From NCBI GenBank assembly GCA_934276635.1, contig CAKQTH010000001.1, positions 124,001 through 188,000 of the forward strand: 64,000 bases of DNA. Reading direction: 5' to 3'. The position numbers and the translations under genes are program-made. The stretch's first letter is position 1. Each line of letters opens with the position of its first letter. The notes under the pieces are model-generated. The model was given only the letters and a program-made list of their open reading frames with translations. It did no database searches and was not told where the DNA came from. This stretch comes from an uncultured Alphaproteobacteria bacterium (GTDB lineage: Bacteria > Pseudomonadota > Alphaproteobacteria > RF32 > CAG-239). This document shows, one piece after another, positions 51,597 to 61,012 of the stretch.

Positions 51597-52859
51597 TTAA
51601 GATTTCAGAATTTTTTTGAGCTCGTCATATTCGGGGTATGTGTGCATATTGCCCAAAAGCGTATATGTCGGGTTTGAGGCAAAAATATATTGCGCCGCAT
51701 TGCGAATGTCTTCGGCAGATATTGCCTCAATTTTTTCGATAATCTCTTCGCTCGGAATAAGTCTTCCGAAAACAAGGTTGTGCCGCGCAATCATTTCGGC
51801 AGCGACCGATGAGCTTTCAAGCGACATAAAAATGCCTGCTTTCAGCTGAGCTTTTGCCCGTTTCAATTCTTCGGCCGAAACTAAATCGTTTTGAATTTTT
51901 TTGATCTCGTCCGACAATACAGGCATCATTTTGCACAGTCCGTCGGCATCGGTTGCGGCATAAATCCCGAACAAACCGGTTCCGGAATGGCTGTTTGAAA
52001 AGCTATAAATGCTGTATACCAGACCGAGTTTTTCCCTGATTTCCTGAAACAGGCGCGATGACATTCCGCCGCCGAACAGGGTAGAAAGGGTCATCATCTG
52101 GAAAAACATCGGATTGCCGTGTCCGATTCCTTCAAAACCGAGCATCATATGCGTTTGTTCGATGTCTTTTTTTGTGATGTTGCAGCCACCGACATATTTC
52201 GCGGGAACAATTTGAAAGTTCTTTTTTGCTCTGAAATCCGAAAATTTTTCCGCGGCCATTTTTGCCAAAGTATCGTGGTCGATATTTCCGGCTGCCGCCA
52301 AAACGATATTTTCCGCGGCATAGTGATTTTTCATAAAATCAAACATTTGAGCCGCATTCATGGCGCGGACATTTTCTTCCGGCCCTAAAATCGTGCGGCC
52401 GAGCGGCTGATCCGGATATGCGCATTCCTGAAAAAAGTCAAAAATCAAATCATCGGGAATATCTTTGTTTTGCTTAATTTCCTGAATAACAACCTCTTTT
52501 TCTTTTTTCATCTCGTCTTCCGGAAAAGTTGGATTTAAGATAAGGTCGGAAATAAGGTCAAATGCGACTTTGATATCGTCTTTCAAAACTCTGGCATAAA
52601 ACGATGTAATCTCGCGTGAAGTATAAGCATTGTTTTGTCCGCCCACATTCTCGATTTCTTCTGAAATTTGGCGGGAAGTGCGGGTTTTTGTTCCCTTAAA
52701 CACCATATGTTCGATAAAGTGAGAAATTCCGTTTTCTTCTTTTTTTTCAGAAGCAGAGCCGCTTCTGATCCAAAAACCGAGCGAAACGGATTCCGTATGC
52801 GGTCTGTTGGCTGTTATAATGCGTAGTCCGTTTGGCAGAGTTGTTGTTTTTATATCCAT
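51597..52859 (-). CDS. M16 family zinc peptidase (processing-peptidase-like)
   Basis: The 420-residue protein has the inverted zinc motif HFIEH (HxxEH) in NGISHFIEHMVFKGTKTR (about 45-62), and a downstream Glu in the helix IENVGGQNNAYTSREITSFY. The glycine-rich loop GGGMSSRLFQEIREKLGLVY near 270 is typical of M16B proteins related to mitochondrial processing peptidase beta. It is cytoplasmic by absence of a signal peptide. It is divergent from elbB. Confidence 0.93.
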   Translation of the reverse strand: MDIKTTTLPNGLRIITANRPHTESVSLGFWIRSGSASEKKEENGISHFIEHMVFKGTKTRTSRQISEEIENVGGQNNAYTSREITSFYARVLKDDIKVAFDLISDLILNPTFPEDEMKKEKEVVIQEIKQNKDIPDDLIFDFFQECAYPDQPLGRTILGPEENVRAMNAAQMFDFMKNHYAAENIVLAAAGNIDHDTLAKMAAEKFSDFRAKKNFQIVPAKYVGGCNITKKDIEQTHMMLGFEGIGHGNPMFFQMMTLSTLFGGGMSSRLFQEIREKLGLVYSIYSFSNSHSGTGLFGIYAATDADGLCKMMPVLSDEIKKIQNDLVSAEELKRAKAQLKAGIFMSLESSSVAAEMIARHNLVFGRLIPSEEIIEKIEAISAEDIRNAAQYIFASNPTYTLLGNMHTYPEYDELKKILKS

Positions 52860-52944
52860 AGGTGTACCTTTTTAATTTGAATTTTTCCAAAACTGCACTA
52901 AATATATTCCATATTGTCTCAAAAGAAAACAAAGGAGTAAAATT

Positions 52945-53613
52945 ATGAACAAAAAAATCAGATTTGCAGTTGTTCTTTCCGGCTGCGGGCGCGGCGATGG
53001 TTCTGAAATTCACGAAGCCGTAAGCATTTTGCTTTCAATCGACCAGCAGGGCGGAGAATACGCTTGTTTTGCGCCGGATATATGGCAGTCTCAAGTTTTT
53101 AATCATTATACGGATTCGCCGGAAGACGAAAAGCGTTCGGTTTTGGCCGAAAGCGCCAGAATTGCGCGCGGAAACATCAGGCCGATGGGAGAATTTGAGC
53201 CGAAAGATTTTGATGCGATAGTGTTTCCGGGCGGCGTCGGCGCGGTCACAAATCTGTGTGATTGCGCATATGTTTCATCAGAACACAGCAAGGTTAATCC
53301 GGAAGTTGAAAAAGCAATCGTGCAAAGCTATAACAAAGGGCTTGCAATCGGCGCAATGTGCATTGCTCCGGTGTTGATAGCAAGAGTTTTGGGAAAGCAT
53401 CATATTGAGGTTACAATCGGCGATGCACAGAATGTGGCGCAAAAAATCGAAAGTTTCGGCGCAAAGCATATTGTGGAAAATTCGACCGGCGTTTGTGTGG
53501 ATAAAAAGAATAAAATTGTGACAACTCCGGCATATATGCTTGCAAATTCGCCAAAAGAGGTATATCAAGGTGCATATGAAATGATAAAAAGCATTATCGG
53601 GCTTGTCGGATAA
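52945..53613 (+). CDS. elbB: ElbB/DJ-1-PfpI-type glyoxalase
   Basis: The 222-residue protein matches ElbB: FAVVLSGCGRGDGSEIHEAV (about 7-26), RGNIRPMGEFEPKDFDAIVF, PGGVGAVTNLCD, and GLAIGAMCIAPVLIARVL carrying the nucleophile-position Cys of the DJ-1/PfpI fold. ElbB has glyoxalase activity and has been tied to isoprenoid synthesis. An AAGGAG SD precedes ATG 52945. gltX follows after 34 bases. Confidence 0.93.
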   Translation: MNKKIRFAVVLSGCGRGDGSEIHEAVSILLSIDQQGGEYACFAPDIWQSQVFNHYTDSPEDEKRSVLAESARIARGNIRPMGEFEPKDFDAIVFPGGVGAVTNLCDCAYVSSEHSKVNPEVEKAIVQSYNKGLAIGAMCIAPVLIARVLGKHHIEVTIGDAQNVAQKIESFGAKHIVENSTGVCVDKKNKIVTTPAYMLANSPKEVYQGAYEMIKSIIGLVG

Positions 53614-53647
53614 ACTTGCCGGATTGAACCAGAAAGGAACTATACAG

Positions 53648-55081
53648 ATGAAATTCAGAACCAGATTTGCCCCATCGCCGACCGGATATATGCATATCGG
53701 AAACCTGCGCACGGCTTTGTACGAATATTTGATTGCAAAAGCAAACGGCGGAGACTTTATTTTGCGTATTGAGGATACTGACCAAAAGCGTCAGGTTGAA
53801 GGCGCAACCGACATAATTTATAATACTTTGAGAACAGTCGGAATGCTCTGGGACGAAGGGCCGGATATCGGCGGAAATTTCGGTCCGTATGTTCAGTCGG
53901 AGCGCAAGAGCCTGTATGCCCCGTATGCGCACAAACTGGTTGAACTCGGCGGCGCGCACTATTGTTTTTGTCCGGAGCGCGAAGAAGTTGCAAAAGACGA
54001 AGAAAACGGCGAAAATATTATGAAATTTAATGATCCGTGCAAAAAGATTCCGCTTGAAGAAGCAAAGCGCAGAGTTGCTGCCGGAGAACCGTATGTTATC
54101 CGCCAGACCATCAATAAAAAAGGCAAGTCTAAGTATCACGATGAAGTTTACGGCGATATCGAAATTGATTATGACGAGCTTGATGAAGGCGTGCTGCTTA
54201 AATCTGACGGATTCCCGACATACAATTTTGCCAATGTGATTGATGACCATTTGATGCAGATTTCTCATGTCGTCCGCGGCAACGAATATATTTCATCAAC
54301 CCCGAAATATAACCTTATATACGAGGCGTTCGGCTGGGAACACCCGCAATATGTTCATGTTCCGCCGGTTATGAAAGACGCTCAGCACAAACTTTCAAAA
54401 CGCAACGGCGATGCATCGTTCCAGGATTTGGTCGCAAAAGGATATCTGCCGGAAGCCATTATCAACTATATTGCTCTGTTGGGCTGGAATCCGGGTACGG
54501 AAGAAGAAATCTTTTCGCTTGATGACTTGAAAAAATGTTTCAGCGCAGAGCGGCTCAATCGTTCTCCGGCTATTTTTGATATCACAAAACTGACCTGGAT
54601 GAACGGTGTTTATATCAGAGCGTTGTCGCCCGAAAAATTCCATCAGCTGGCAATGCCGTATTATGAAAAAGCATTGACCCGCAAGGTAGATTTGGATCTG
54701 CTGAGCACGGTTTTGCAGCCGCGTGTCGAAACTTTGGGAGATATTGCGGAACAGGTTGCGTTTTTGGAAAAAGTTGAGCCGTATTCTCCGGCGCTTTATG
54801 AAAATAAAAAGATGAAAACAGACGCGGCAGTGGCAGCAAAAACGCTTGCTCTGGCGCTCGAAAGCCTGAAGACTGTGGATAAGTGGACAAACGATAATTT
54901 GTTTGCGGCGCTGAAAGAAACGGCTGCGCAAAACGAACTTAAAAACGGGCAAATCCTTTATCCAGTGCGCATTGCCTTGTCCGGCAAAGAAACAACCGCC
55001 GGCGGAGCAACGGAAATTGCGGCTGTTTTAGGCAAAGAAGAAACGCTTGCGCGTCTTGAAAAAGCCATAAAAGAACTGTAA
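53648..55081 (+). CDS. gltX: Glutamyl-tRNA synthetase
   Basis: The 477-residue class I synthetase starts at ATG 53648 (AGAAAGGA upstream; the longer frame lacks an SD). The HIGH motif appears as GYMHIGNLRTALYEYL (about 13-28), RIEDTDQKR follows near 40, and the KMSKS-equivalent is HKLSKRNGD near 249. Alphaproteobacteria often have a second GltX paralogue that charges tRNA(Gln), which cannot be judged here. It is terminated by the strong hairpin at 55116-55170 that abuts lpxA. Confidence 0.96.
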   Translation: MKFRTRFAPSPTGYMHIGNLRTALYEYLIAKANGGDFILRIEDTDQKRQVEGATDIIYNTLRTVGMLWDEGPDIGGNFGPYVQSERKSLYAPYAHKLVELGGAHYCFCPEREEVAKDEENGENIMKFNDPCKKIPLEEAKRRVAAGEPYVIRQTINKKGKSKYHDEVYGDIEIDYDELDEGVLLKSDGFPTYNFANVIDDHLMQISHVVRGNEYISSTPKYNLIYEAFGWEHPQYVHVPPVMKDAQHKLSKRNGDASFQDLVAKGYLPEAIINYIALLGWNPGTEEEIFSLDDLKKCFSAERLNRSPAIFDITKLTWMNGVYIRALSPEKFHQLAMPYYEKALTRKVDLDLLSTVLQPRVETLGDIAEQVAFLEKVEPYSPALYENKKMKTDAAVAAKTLALALESLKTVDKWTNDNLFAALKETAAQNELKNGQILYPVRIALSGKETTAGGATEIAAVLGKEETLARLEKAIKEL

Positions 55082-55115
55082 TGTAACAATTCGTAAATTT
55101 TTTTGTTTTTACAAG

Positions 55116-55170
55116 CCTCATAAAAGTTGATAGTTTTTGTTCAGCACTAACTTTTATGAGGATTTTTTTT
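55116..55170 (+). terminator. Long hairpin terminator between gltX and lpxA, overlapping the lpxA RBS
   Basis: CCTCATAAAAGTT (55116-55128) and AACTTTTATGAGG (55149-55161) form a perfect 13-bp stem, followed by A and eight T residues (55163-55170). The lpxA ATG comes at the next base (55171), and the only GAGG ribosome-binding sequence is in the 3' arm. It fits a gltX terminator that also limits lpxA expression. Confidence 0.8.
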
Positions 55171-55998
55171 ATGACAAACATTCATCCTACTGCCGTGATT
55201 GAAGACGGCGCACAAATTGCATCAACCGCACAAATCGGACCGTTCTGCTGGATCAGCTCAAAGGCAAAAATCGGCGAGAATGTACGCCTTTTGGCTCGCG
55301 TCAGCGTTATGGGCGATACCACAATCGGTGAAGGTACGGTAGTATTTCCGGGAGCAGTCCTCGGCGGCGGCCCGCAAGACCACGGAAACGAATTTCAGGA
55401 AGGCGCCCGCCTTGTTATCGGAAAACGCAATGTTATCCGCGAAAATGTAACAATGCAGTGCGGAACTCCGAAAGGCCAAACTCCGATTGAAGGACAGGAA
55501 CCTGAAAAATTGATTACACGCGTCGGCGATGACGGAATGTTTATGGTAAATTCTCATATTGCGCATGACTGCGTTGTCGGAAACAATGTGATTATGACCA
55601 ACAATGCCGTAATCGGAGGACATGTAAGACTCGGCGATGGAGTGATTTTGGGTGGAAACTCTGCGGTTCACCAATTCTGCCGCATCGGCCGCAAAGCTAT
55701 GATAGGCGGACTGTCCGGTGTTGACCGCGATGTGATTCCGTTCGGAATTGTTACCGGCGACAGAGGTAAATTGCGCGGTCTTAATGTCATTGGTTTGAAA
55801 CGCAGCGGATATGACGAGGCTACCGTAAAATCAATCACTCGTGCTTTTATGTTTATCTTTAAGGGCAAAAACGGCACATTTGAAAGCCGCGTTGCCGAAG
55901 CTCATGAAAAATTCAAAGATAACCCGATGGTTATGGAGCAGATAAAGTTTATTGACGAAGCTTTGCGCGGACGCCGCAATGTTATGGTCGCCGAATAA
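55171..55998 (+). CDS. lpxA: UDP-N-acetylglucosamine acyltransferase (lipid A synthesis)
   Basis: The 275-residue protein has hexapeptide (left-handed beta-helix) repeats through about residue 190 (TNIHPTAVIEDGAQIASTAQ, IGENVRLLARV and so on) and the LpxA-specific histidine region VNSHIAHDCVVGNN (about 125-138), with a helical C-terminus (ITRAFMFIFKG). It catalyses the first step of lipid A synthesis. ATG 55171 is chosen since it fits the family start MTNIHPTA; ATG 55156 would add five residues. The gene is separate from lpxD/fabZ/lpxB, which usually flank it, and ends at a clear terminator. Confidence 0.95.
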   Translation: MTNIHPTAVIEDGAQIASTAQIGPFCWISSKAKIGENVRLLARVSVMGDTTIGEGTVVFPGAVLGGGPQDHGNEFQEGARLVIGKRNVIRENVTMQCGTPKGQTPIEGQEPEKLITRVGDDGMFMVNSHIAHDCVVGNNVIMTNNAVIGGHVRLGDGVILGGNSAVHQFCRIGRKAMIGGLSGVDRDVIPFGIVTGDRGKLRGLNVIGLKRSGYDEATVKSITRAFMFIFKGKNGTFESRVAEAHEKFKDNPMVMEQIKFIDEALRGRRNVMVAE

Positions 55999-56022
55999 AT
56001 ATTTTTTACATTAAAACAAATG

Positions 56023-56059
56023 AATAAGAGGTATGTTCAAAAAGTGCCTCTTATTTTTT
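56023..56059 (+). terminator. Rho-independent terminator of lpxA
   Basis: AATAAGAGG and CCTCTTATT form a perfect 9-bp stem around a 15-base loop, followed by TTTT, 25 bases after the lpxA stop. Confidence 0.75.
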
Positions 56060-56106
56060 GCGCTTTTTAATTTATTGGTAATAACTGCGATATATAATCC
56101 GCGATT

Positions 56107-57327
56107 ATGAATAAGTTGGGACATTTGTGGAAAAAAATTGCACTGTTGCGGACATTTTTGTTCGCAGCACTGTTTTTGTGTGCTTTTTCAAATTTTGCCG
56201 CGGCGAATGTGAATGCTGTCAGAGTCGGACAGGGCATCGGCAATGTTCGGATAGTGCTAGATTCCGATAATGATTTTAATTATAAAGTTTTTACATTGAA
56301 CAATCCGCGCCGTTTGGTTTTAGATGTGTACGGAACGCAGACTTCCAAAGGATTTTCCGATAATATCGGGCGAAATAACATAATCTACGGCGCCAGAGTC
56401 GGAAATATTGACGGAGGAAAAAGGTTTGTTTTTGATTTGAGCAAGCCGATAGCCGTTGATAAAATTTCTTTTTTGGCTCCCCACAGCGGGTTTAAGTGGC
56501 GCTTTTTTGTAGATGTTTCGGTTACATCGGAGCGCGCGTTTGACGGCAAAGTCGGCGATAAATACGCGTATTCTAACTTGAGCGGAAACGCAATCAAAAA
56601 ATCGTCGGAACCGAAAGCCGTTGCCCTCAAAGAAACGCCTAAAAAGAGAAAAAAAATTATTGTAATTGACCCCGGACACGGCGGAAAAGACCCCGGAGCA
56701 ATCGGATATTCGGGCGTATATGAAAAAAATATCACGCTTGCAATGGGCAAAGAGCTTAAAGAAACGCTCGAAAGCGGTGGGTATAAGGTATATCTGACCC
56801 GCAGCACCGACAAATTTATCAACCTTCGCGAAAGATATCAGATTGCCCGCAGATATAAGGCGGATTTGTTTATGTCCGTTCATGCGGACAGTGCGAAAAA
56901 CAGGCGGGCAACCGGACTTTCGGTTTATACACTGTCTGAAAACGCGTCCGACCGCGAGGCTGCGGCGCTGGCAGAAAGAGAAAACAAGGCTGATATTATC
57001 GGAGGAATGAATCTTGCCAAAGAAGATAAAGATTTGACCAGCGTGTTTATTTCTTTGACCCAAACCATGACGCGCAACAATTCTTCTGATTTTGCGGAAC
57101 TTTTGCAGGAAGAAATGGCAAAATCAGTAAAGCTGGTGAACAATGCACACAGATTTGCCGGATTTGCGGTTTTGAAAGCGCCGGATATTCCGTCTGTTCT
57201 GCTTGAGCTCGGCTATCTTTCAAACAGAAATGAAGAAAAACTTTTGAAACAGGCATCGTATCGCAAAAAATTGGCAAAATCGACACTGCGCGCGGTTGAC
57301 AGATATTTTGCAAAACCTCGCGAATAA
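56107..57327 (+). CDS. amiC: N-acetylmuramoyl-L-alanine amidase (AmiC-type)
   Basis: The 406-residue protein has a signal peptide (hydrophobic core LRTFLFAALFLCAFS, cleavage near AAAN, about 34). An AMIN domain follows (about 35-140, DNDFNYKVFTLNNPRRLVLD), then an Amidase_3 catalytic domain: IVIDPGHGGKDPGAIG with zinc His (~185-200), VYEKNI with Glu, and SVHADSA with His (~258). It cleaves the amide bond of peptidoglycan stems, probably at the division site. The adjacent PBP1A gene is a common partner. The frame is clean and full-length. Confidence 0.95.
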   Translation: MNKLGHLWKKIALLRTFLFAALFLCAFSNFAAANVNAVRVGQGIGNVRIVLDSDNDFNYKVFTLNNPRRLVLDVYGTQTSKGFSDNIGRNNIIYGARVGNIDGGKRFVFDLSKPIAVDKISFLAPHSGFKWRFFVDVSVTSERAFDGKVGDKYAYSNLSGNAIKKSSEPKAVALKETPKKRKKIIVIDPGHGGKDPGAIGYSGVYEKNITLAMGKELKETLESGGYKVYLTRSTDKFINLRERYQIARRYKADLFMSVHADSAKNRRATGLSVYTLSENASDREAAALAERENKADIIGGMNLAKEDKDLTSVFISLTQTMTRNNSSDFAELLQEEMAKSVKLVNNAHRFAGFAVLKAPDIPSVLLELGYLSNRNEEKLLKQASYRKKLAKSTLRAVDRYFAKPRE

Positions 57328-57422
57328 TGTGAAAATTTTTGTTTTTTTGCTGTTATTTTTGAATAAAATAGTATAAAAGATTCCCATAGCTTGAAAAATC
57401 TGAAATAAGTGAGAGATATTTT

Positions 57423-59888
57423 ATGTTCAAAATAATTTCTGCCGCAGTCAGCACATTGTTTTTGCTTGCATTTATAGGCATTATCGTTGCGGCAATGATT
57501 ATCGGCAAATGTATGTCCGAATTGCCGGATTATCAACAACTTGCAAAATATGAACCGGCGGTTACCACGCGCCTGTTTGCCGGCGACGGACAGCTTTTGA
57601 AAGAATACGCTGTTGAAAAAAGGCTCTTTGTTCCGGTAAACAAAATTCCGAACAGAGTCAAAGACGCGTTTATTTCTGCCGAAGACAAAAAGTTTTATAC
57701 TCACGGCGGAATTGATTATGCCGGGATTTTGCGCGCAATTATCGGAAATATCAAAAATTTGGGAACCGGACGCAGACCGGCAGGCGCTTCGACGATTACG
57801 CAACAGGTGGCAAAAAACTTTTTACTTTCGTCTGAAGTTTCGTATATTCGCAAAATCAAAGAGGCGATTTTGGCCGGAAGAATGGAAGATGCGTTTACAA
57901 AAGACCATATTTTGGAACTTTATCTGAACGAGATATATTTGGGCAACCGCTCATACGGGGTTGCGGCCGCGGCGCTGAACTATTTTGACAAGGCACTTGA
58001 TGAACTTTCGATAGAAGAGGCCGCATATTTGGCAGCGCTGCCGAAAGGGCCGAACAACTATAATCCGAAAACAAAATATGATGCGGCAATCGCCCGCAGA
58101 AACTGGGTTATCTCAAGAATGAAAGACGACGGATATATCACTGAAGAAGAGGCAAAAGAAGCTTCGGCAAAGCCTCTCATTGTGGTCAATCGCGGCAATG
58201 AATTTGTAAAAGACGGAGATTATTTCAGCGAGGAAGTCCGCCGCGAAATCAGCAAAAAATTCGGAGATGATATGCTCTATGAAGGCGGATTGATTGTTCG
58301 TACGACCTTAAATCCGCACCTGCAGGAAGTTGCAACCAGAGTGTTCAAAAAAGGCTTGCGCGATTATGACACAAAACACGGATACCGCGGAGCAATAGCA
58401 ACAATAGGCAATCAGGAAGAATATGCGACAGAGCTTAAAAAAATCGCAAAGCCGGCCGGGGCGGAAAAGTCTTGGCAGCTTGCGGTTGTGACAGATGCAA
58501 ATGCTCAAAAAGCAGATATTTTGACTGATGCGGGAGAAAGTGGAAATATTCCGCTCGGGAATTTGAAATGGGCACGCAAGAATCTTCCGAATCAAAGGGT
58601 CGGAGATGCGCCGACACGGGCAAAAGATGTTTTGAAAAAAGGCGATGTTATTTTGGTTGAAAAAGACGCTAAAAAAGATGATTCTTCATATTTTTTGCGT
58701 CAGGTGCCGAATGTTGAAGGCGCGATGATGGCGATTGATGCGCATACCGGCAAAGTTTTGGCGGTTGTCGGCGGGTATTCTTATGAACGCTCGCAGTTTA
58801 ATCGTGCAACGCAGGCTTTGCGCCAAACCGGCTCCACATTTAAGCCGTTTGTATATTTGACCGCGCTTGAGATGGGATATTCTCCGACAGATTTGGTATT
58901 AGACGCACCGTTTGTGTTTGATCAGGGAAAAGGTCTGCCGAAATGGAAGCCTGAAAACTATTCCAAAAAATTCGGCGGCCCGATGACGCTTCGCCAGGGT
59001 ATTGAAAAATCGCGCAATTTGATGACTGTTCGTTTGGCTCAGGATATCGGAATGAAAAAGGTAGCAGATTTGAGCCGTCGTATCGGTGTCAACAAGCATC
59101 TGCCGGAGCTGCTGTCTATGTCGCTAGGCGCAGGTGATACAAAATTGGTGGATATCACAAACGCATATGCCCAAATTGTGAACGGAGGCAAAAAAATCGA
59201 ACCATATTTCATTGAAAGAATTCAGGACAGAAACGGAAAGACGGTGTTTAAGCACACAAATACCGAATGTGAAAATTGTGCGGCGCAAAGCTGGGATAAT
59301 CAGGATATTCCGATTTTGCACGATACGCGCGAGCAGATTGTCGATGAGCAGTCTGCATATCAGATGACCTATATCCTTGAGGGTGTGGCAATCAGAGGTA
59401 CCGGCGCGAGATTGGCTTCGTTGCATAAGCATTTGGCAGGCAAAACCGGTACGACGAATGATAATAAAGACGGTTGGTTCATCGGCTTTACGCCGGATTT
59501 GGTGGTCGGCGTATATCTTGGTTTTGATGAGCCGCGAACGCTCGGAAAATATGATACCGGCGCCAACACCGCGCTTCCGATATTCTATGATTTTATGGCA
59601 GAAGTGTTGAACGGACAGCCGGACATTCCATTCAGAACGCCGAACGGAATCAAGTTTGTGCGCATAAATTATGATACCGGAAAACCTGCGGGAATTTATG
59701 ATACAAAAGTGATTTTTGAGGCGATAAAGTCCGGCGTTTCGCTTGAAAAAGGAGCAAAGTCGATTATCGGAGCGGACAAGAATCTGCCGGAGGATGAAAC
59801 GGAAGAAAACACTGAAGAGCCGAAAACAACGCCGGTTCCGCTGTATCGGTCGGAAGAGGGTGAATTTCAGTTCGGAGCGGAATATTAG
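57423..59888 (+). CDS. mrcA: Penicillin-binding protein 1A (bifunctional)
   Basis: The 821-residue class A PBP has one N-terminal membrane span (about 8-28). The GT51 transglycosylase has EDKKFYTHGGID with the catalytic Glu (~85), STITQQVAKNFLLS (~127) and KIKEAILAGRMED. The transpeptidase has STFK (SxxK, in TGSTFKPFVYLTALE), SRN (KSRNLMT) and KTGTTNDNKDGWFIGFTPD. It polymerises and cross-links peptidoglycan. It lies downstream of amiC and upstream of prfB, an order seen in many alphaproteobacteria. Confidence 0.95.
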   Translation: MFKIISAAVSTLFLLAFIGIIVAAMIIGKCMSELPDYQQLAKYEPAVTTRLFAGDGQLLKEYAVEKRLFVPVNKIPNRVKDAFISAEDKKFYTHGGIDYAGILRAIIGNIKNLGTGRRPAGASTITQQVAKNFLLSSEVSYIRKIKEAILAGRMEDAFTKDHILELYLNEIYLGNRSYGVAAAALNYFDKALDELSIEEAAYLAALPKGPNNYNPKTKYDAAIARRNWVISRMKDDGYITEEEAKEASAKPLIVVNRGNEFVKDGDYFSEEVRREISKKFGDDMLYEGGLIVRTTLNPHLQEVATRVFKKGLRDYDTKHGYRGAIATIGNQEEYATELKKIAKPAGAEKSWQLAVVTDANAQKADILTDAGESGNIPLGNLKWARKNLPNQRVGDAPTRAKDVLKKGDVILVEKDAKKDDSSYFLRQVPNVEGAMMAIDAHTGKVLAVVGGYSYERSQFNRATQALRQTGSTFKPFVYLTALEMGYSPTDLVLDAPFVFDQGKGLPKWKPENYSKKFGGPMTLRQGIEKSRNLMTVRLAQDIGMKKVADLSRRIGVNKHLPELLSMSLGAGDTKLVDITNAYAQIVNGGKKIEPYFIERIQDRNGKTVFKHTNTECENCAAQSWDNQDIPILHDTREQIVDEQSAYQMTYILEGVAIRGTGARLASLHKHLAGKTGTTNDNKDGWFIGFTPDLVVGVYLGFDEPRTLGKYDTGANTALPIFYDFMAEVLNGQPDIPFRTPNGIKFVRINYDTGKPAGIYDTKVIFEAIKSGVSLEKGAKSIIGADKNLPEDETEENTEEPKTTPVPLYRSEEGEFQFGAEY

Positions 59889-59898
59889 AGGAGTTTTT

Positions 59899-61012
59899 AT
59901 GAGAGCGGATATTGAAAATTTGAATACGGATATCAAACAGTCGATAGAGCTGTTGAGGAGGTATCTTTGATTATGATAATGCAAAATTGAGATTGCAGGA
60001 ACTGATATCTCTGCTTGATGACGAGAGCTTGTGGAATTCTCCGCAAAAAGCGCAAAAATTGATGCGCGAAAAGACATATTTGGAACAAAAACTTGAAGAT
60101 TTTGACAAGCTGGAAGCTGATTTTTCGGCCTTAAAAGAAATGGCTGAATTGGCTGATGCAGAAGGCGATTTGCAACTTGGTGATGAGGTTGCCTCAAGTC
60201 TGGCCGAGCTTGCGCAAAATGCAAAACACAGCGAGCTTGAGGCGCTGCTTTCGGGCGATGCGGACGCTAATGATACATATCTTGAAATCCATTCGGGCAG
60301 CGGCGGAACGGAAGCTCAGGATTGGGCGCAGATGTTGCTCAGAATGTATGCCAGATGGGCTGAAAATCACAAATATAAGGTTGAATATATTGAAGAAACG
60401 GAAGGCGATGTTGCCGGCCTGAAATCCGCAACAATCAAAATTTGCGGAAATAACGCGTACGGTTGGCTCAAGTCGGAAGACGGTGTGCATCGTCTGGTCA
60501 GAATTTCACCGTTTGACAGCGCCGGGCGCAGACATACAAGTTTTGCCTCGGTGAATGTATATCCTGTGGTTGATGATACAATAGAGGTTGAAATTAAAGA
60601 ATCTGATTGTAGAATAGATACTTATAGAGCGTCAGGCGCCGGAGGACAGCATATTAACAAAACCGATTCCGCGGTCAGAATTACGCATATTCCGTCCGGT
60701 ATTGTGGTTCAGTCGCAAAGTCAGCGCTCTCAGTTTCAAAATCGCGAAAATGCATGGAAAATGTTAAAATCGCGATTATATGAAGCAGAGCTGAAGAAAA
60801 AAGAGCAAATTGCTCAGGACGAGCGTTTGCAACAAGGCGACAACGGCTGGGGCTATCAAATACGCTCTTATGTGCTGCAACCATATAAAATGGTGAAAGA
60901 TTTGCGCACAAATGTTGAGACATCGGATACCAAAGCGGTTCTTGACGGAGATATAGATTTGTTTTTGGCGGCGGCTTTGGCGCACAGAATAGGAGGAAAC
61001 GACAATGGTTAA
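59899..61012 (+). CDS. prfB: Peptide chain release factor 2, programmed +1 frameshift
   Basis: The gene starts at ATG 59899 and reads 23 codons to an in-frame TGA at 59968-59970. The slip site is CTT TGA, preceded by a strong internal SD-like GAGGAGGT, as in the classical autoregulated RF2 frameshift. After shifting +1 (next codon GAT at 59969) the frame runs to 61012, giving a protein of about 370 residues. The codon-recognition SPF motif is in RISPFDSAGRRHTSF and the hydrolysis GGQ motif in SGAGGQHINKTDS. RF2 terminates at UGA and UAA, so low RF2 promotes its own synthesis. The downstream gene overlaps by eight bases. Confidence 0.96.

Noticed and set aside
59124..60224. 366-codon frame antisense to PBP1A and prfB
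   Set aside because: It spans two well supported genes on the other strand and shows only shadow composition.
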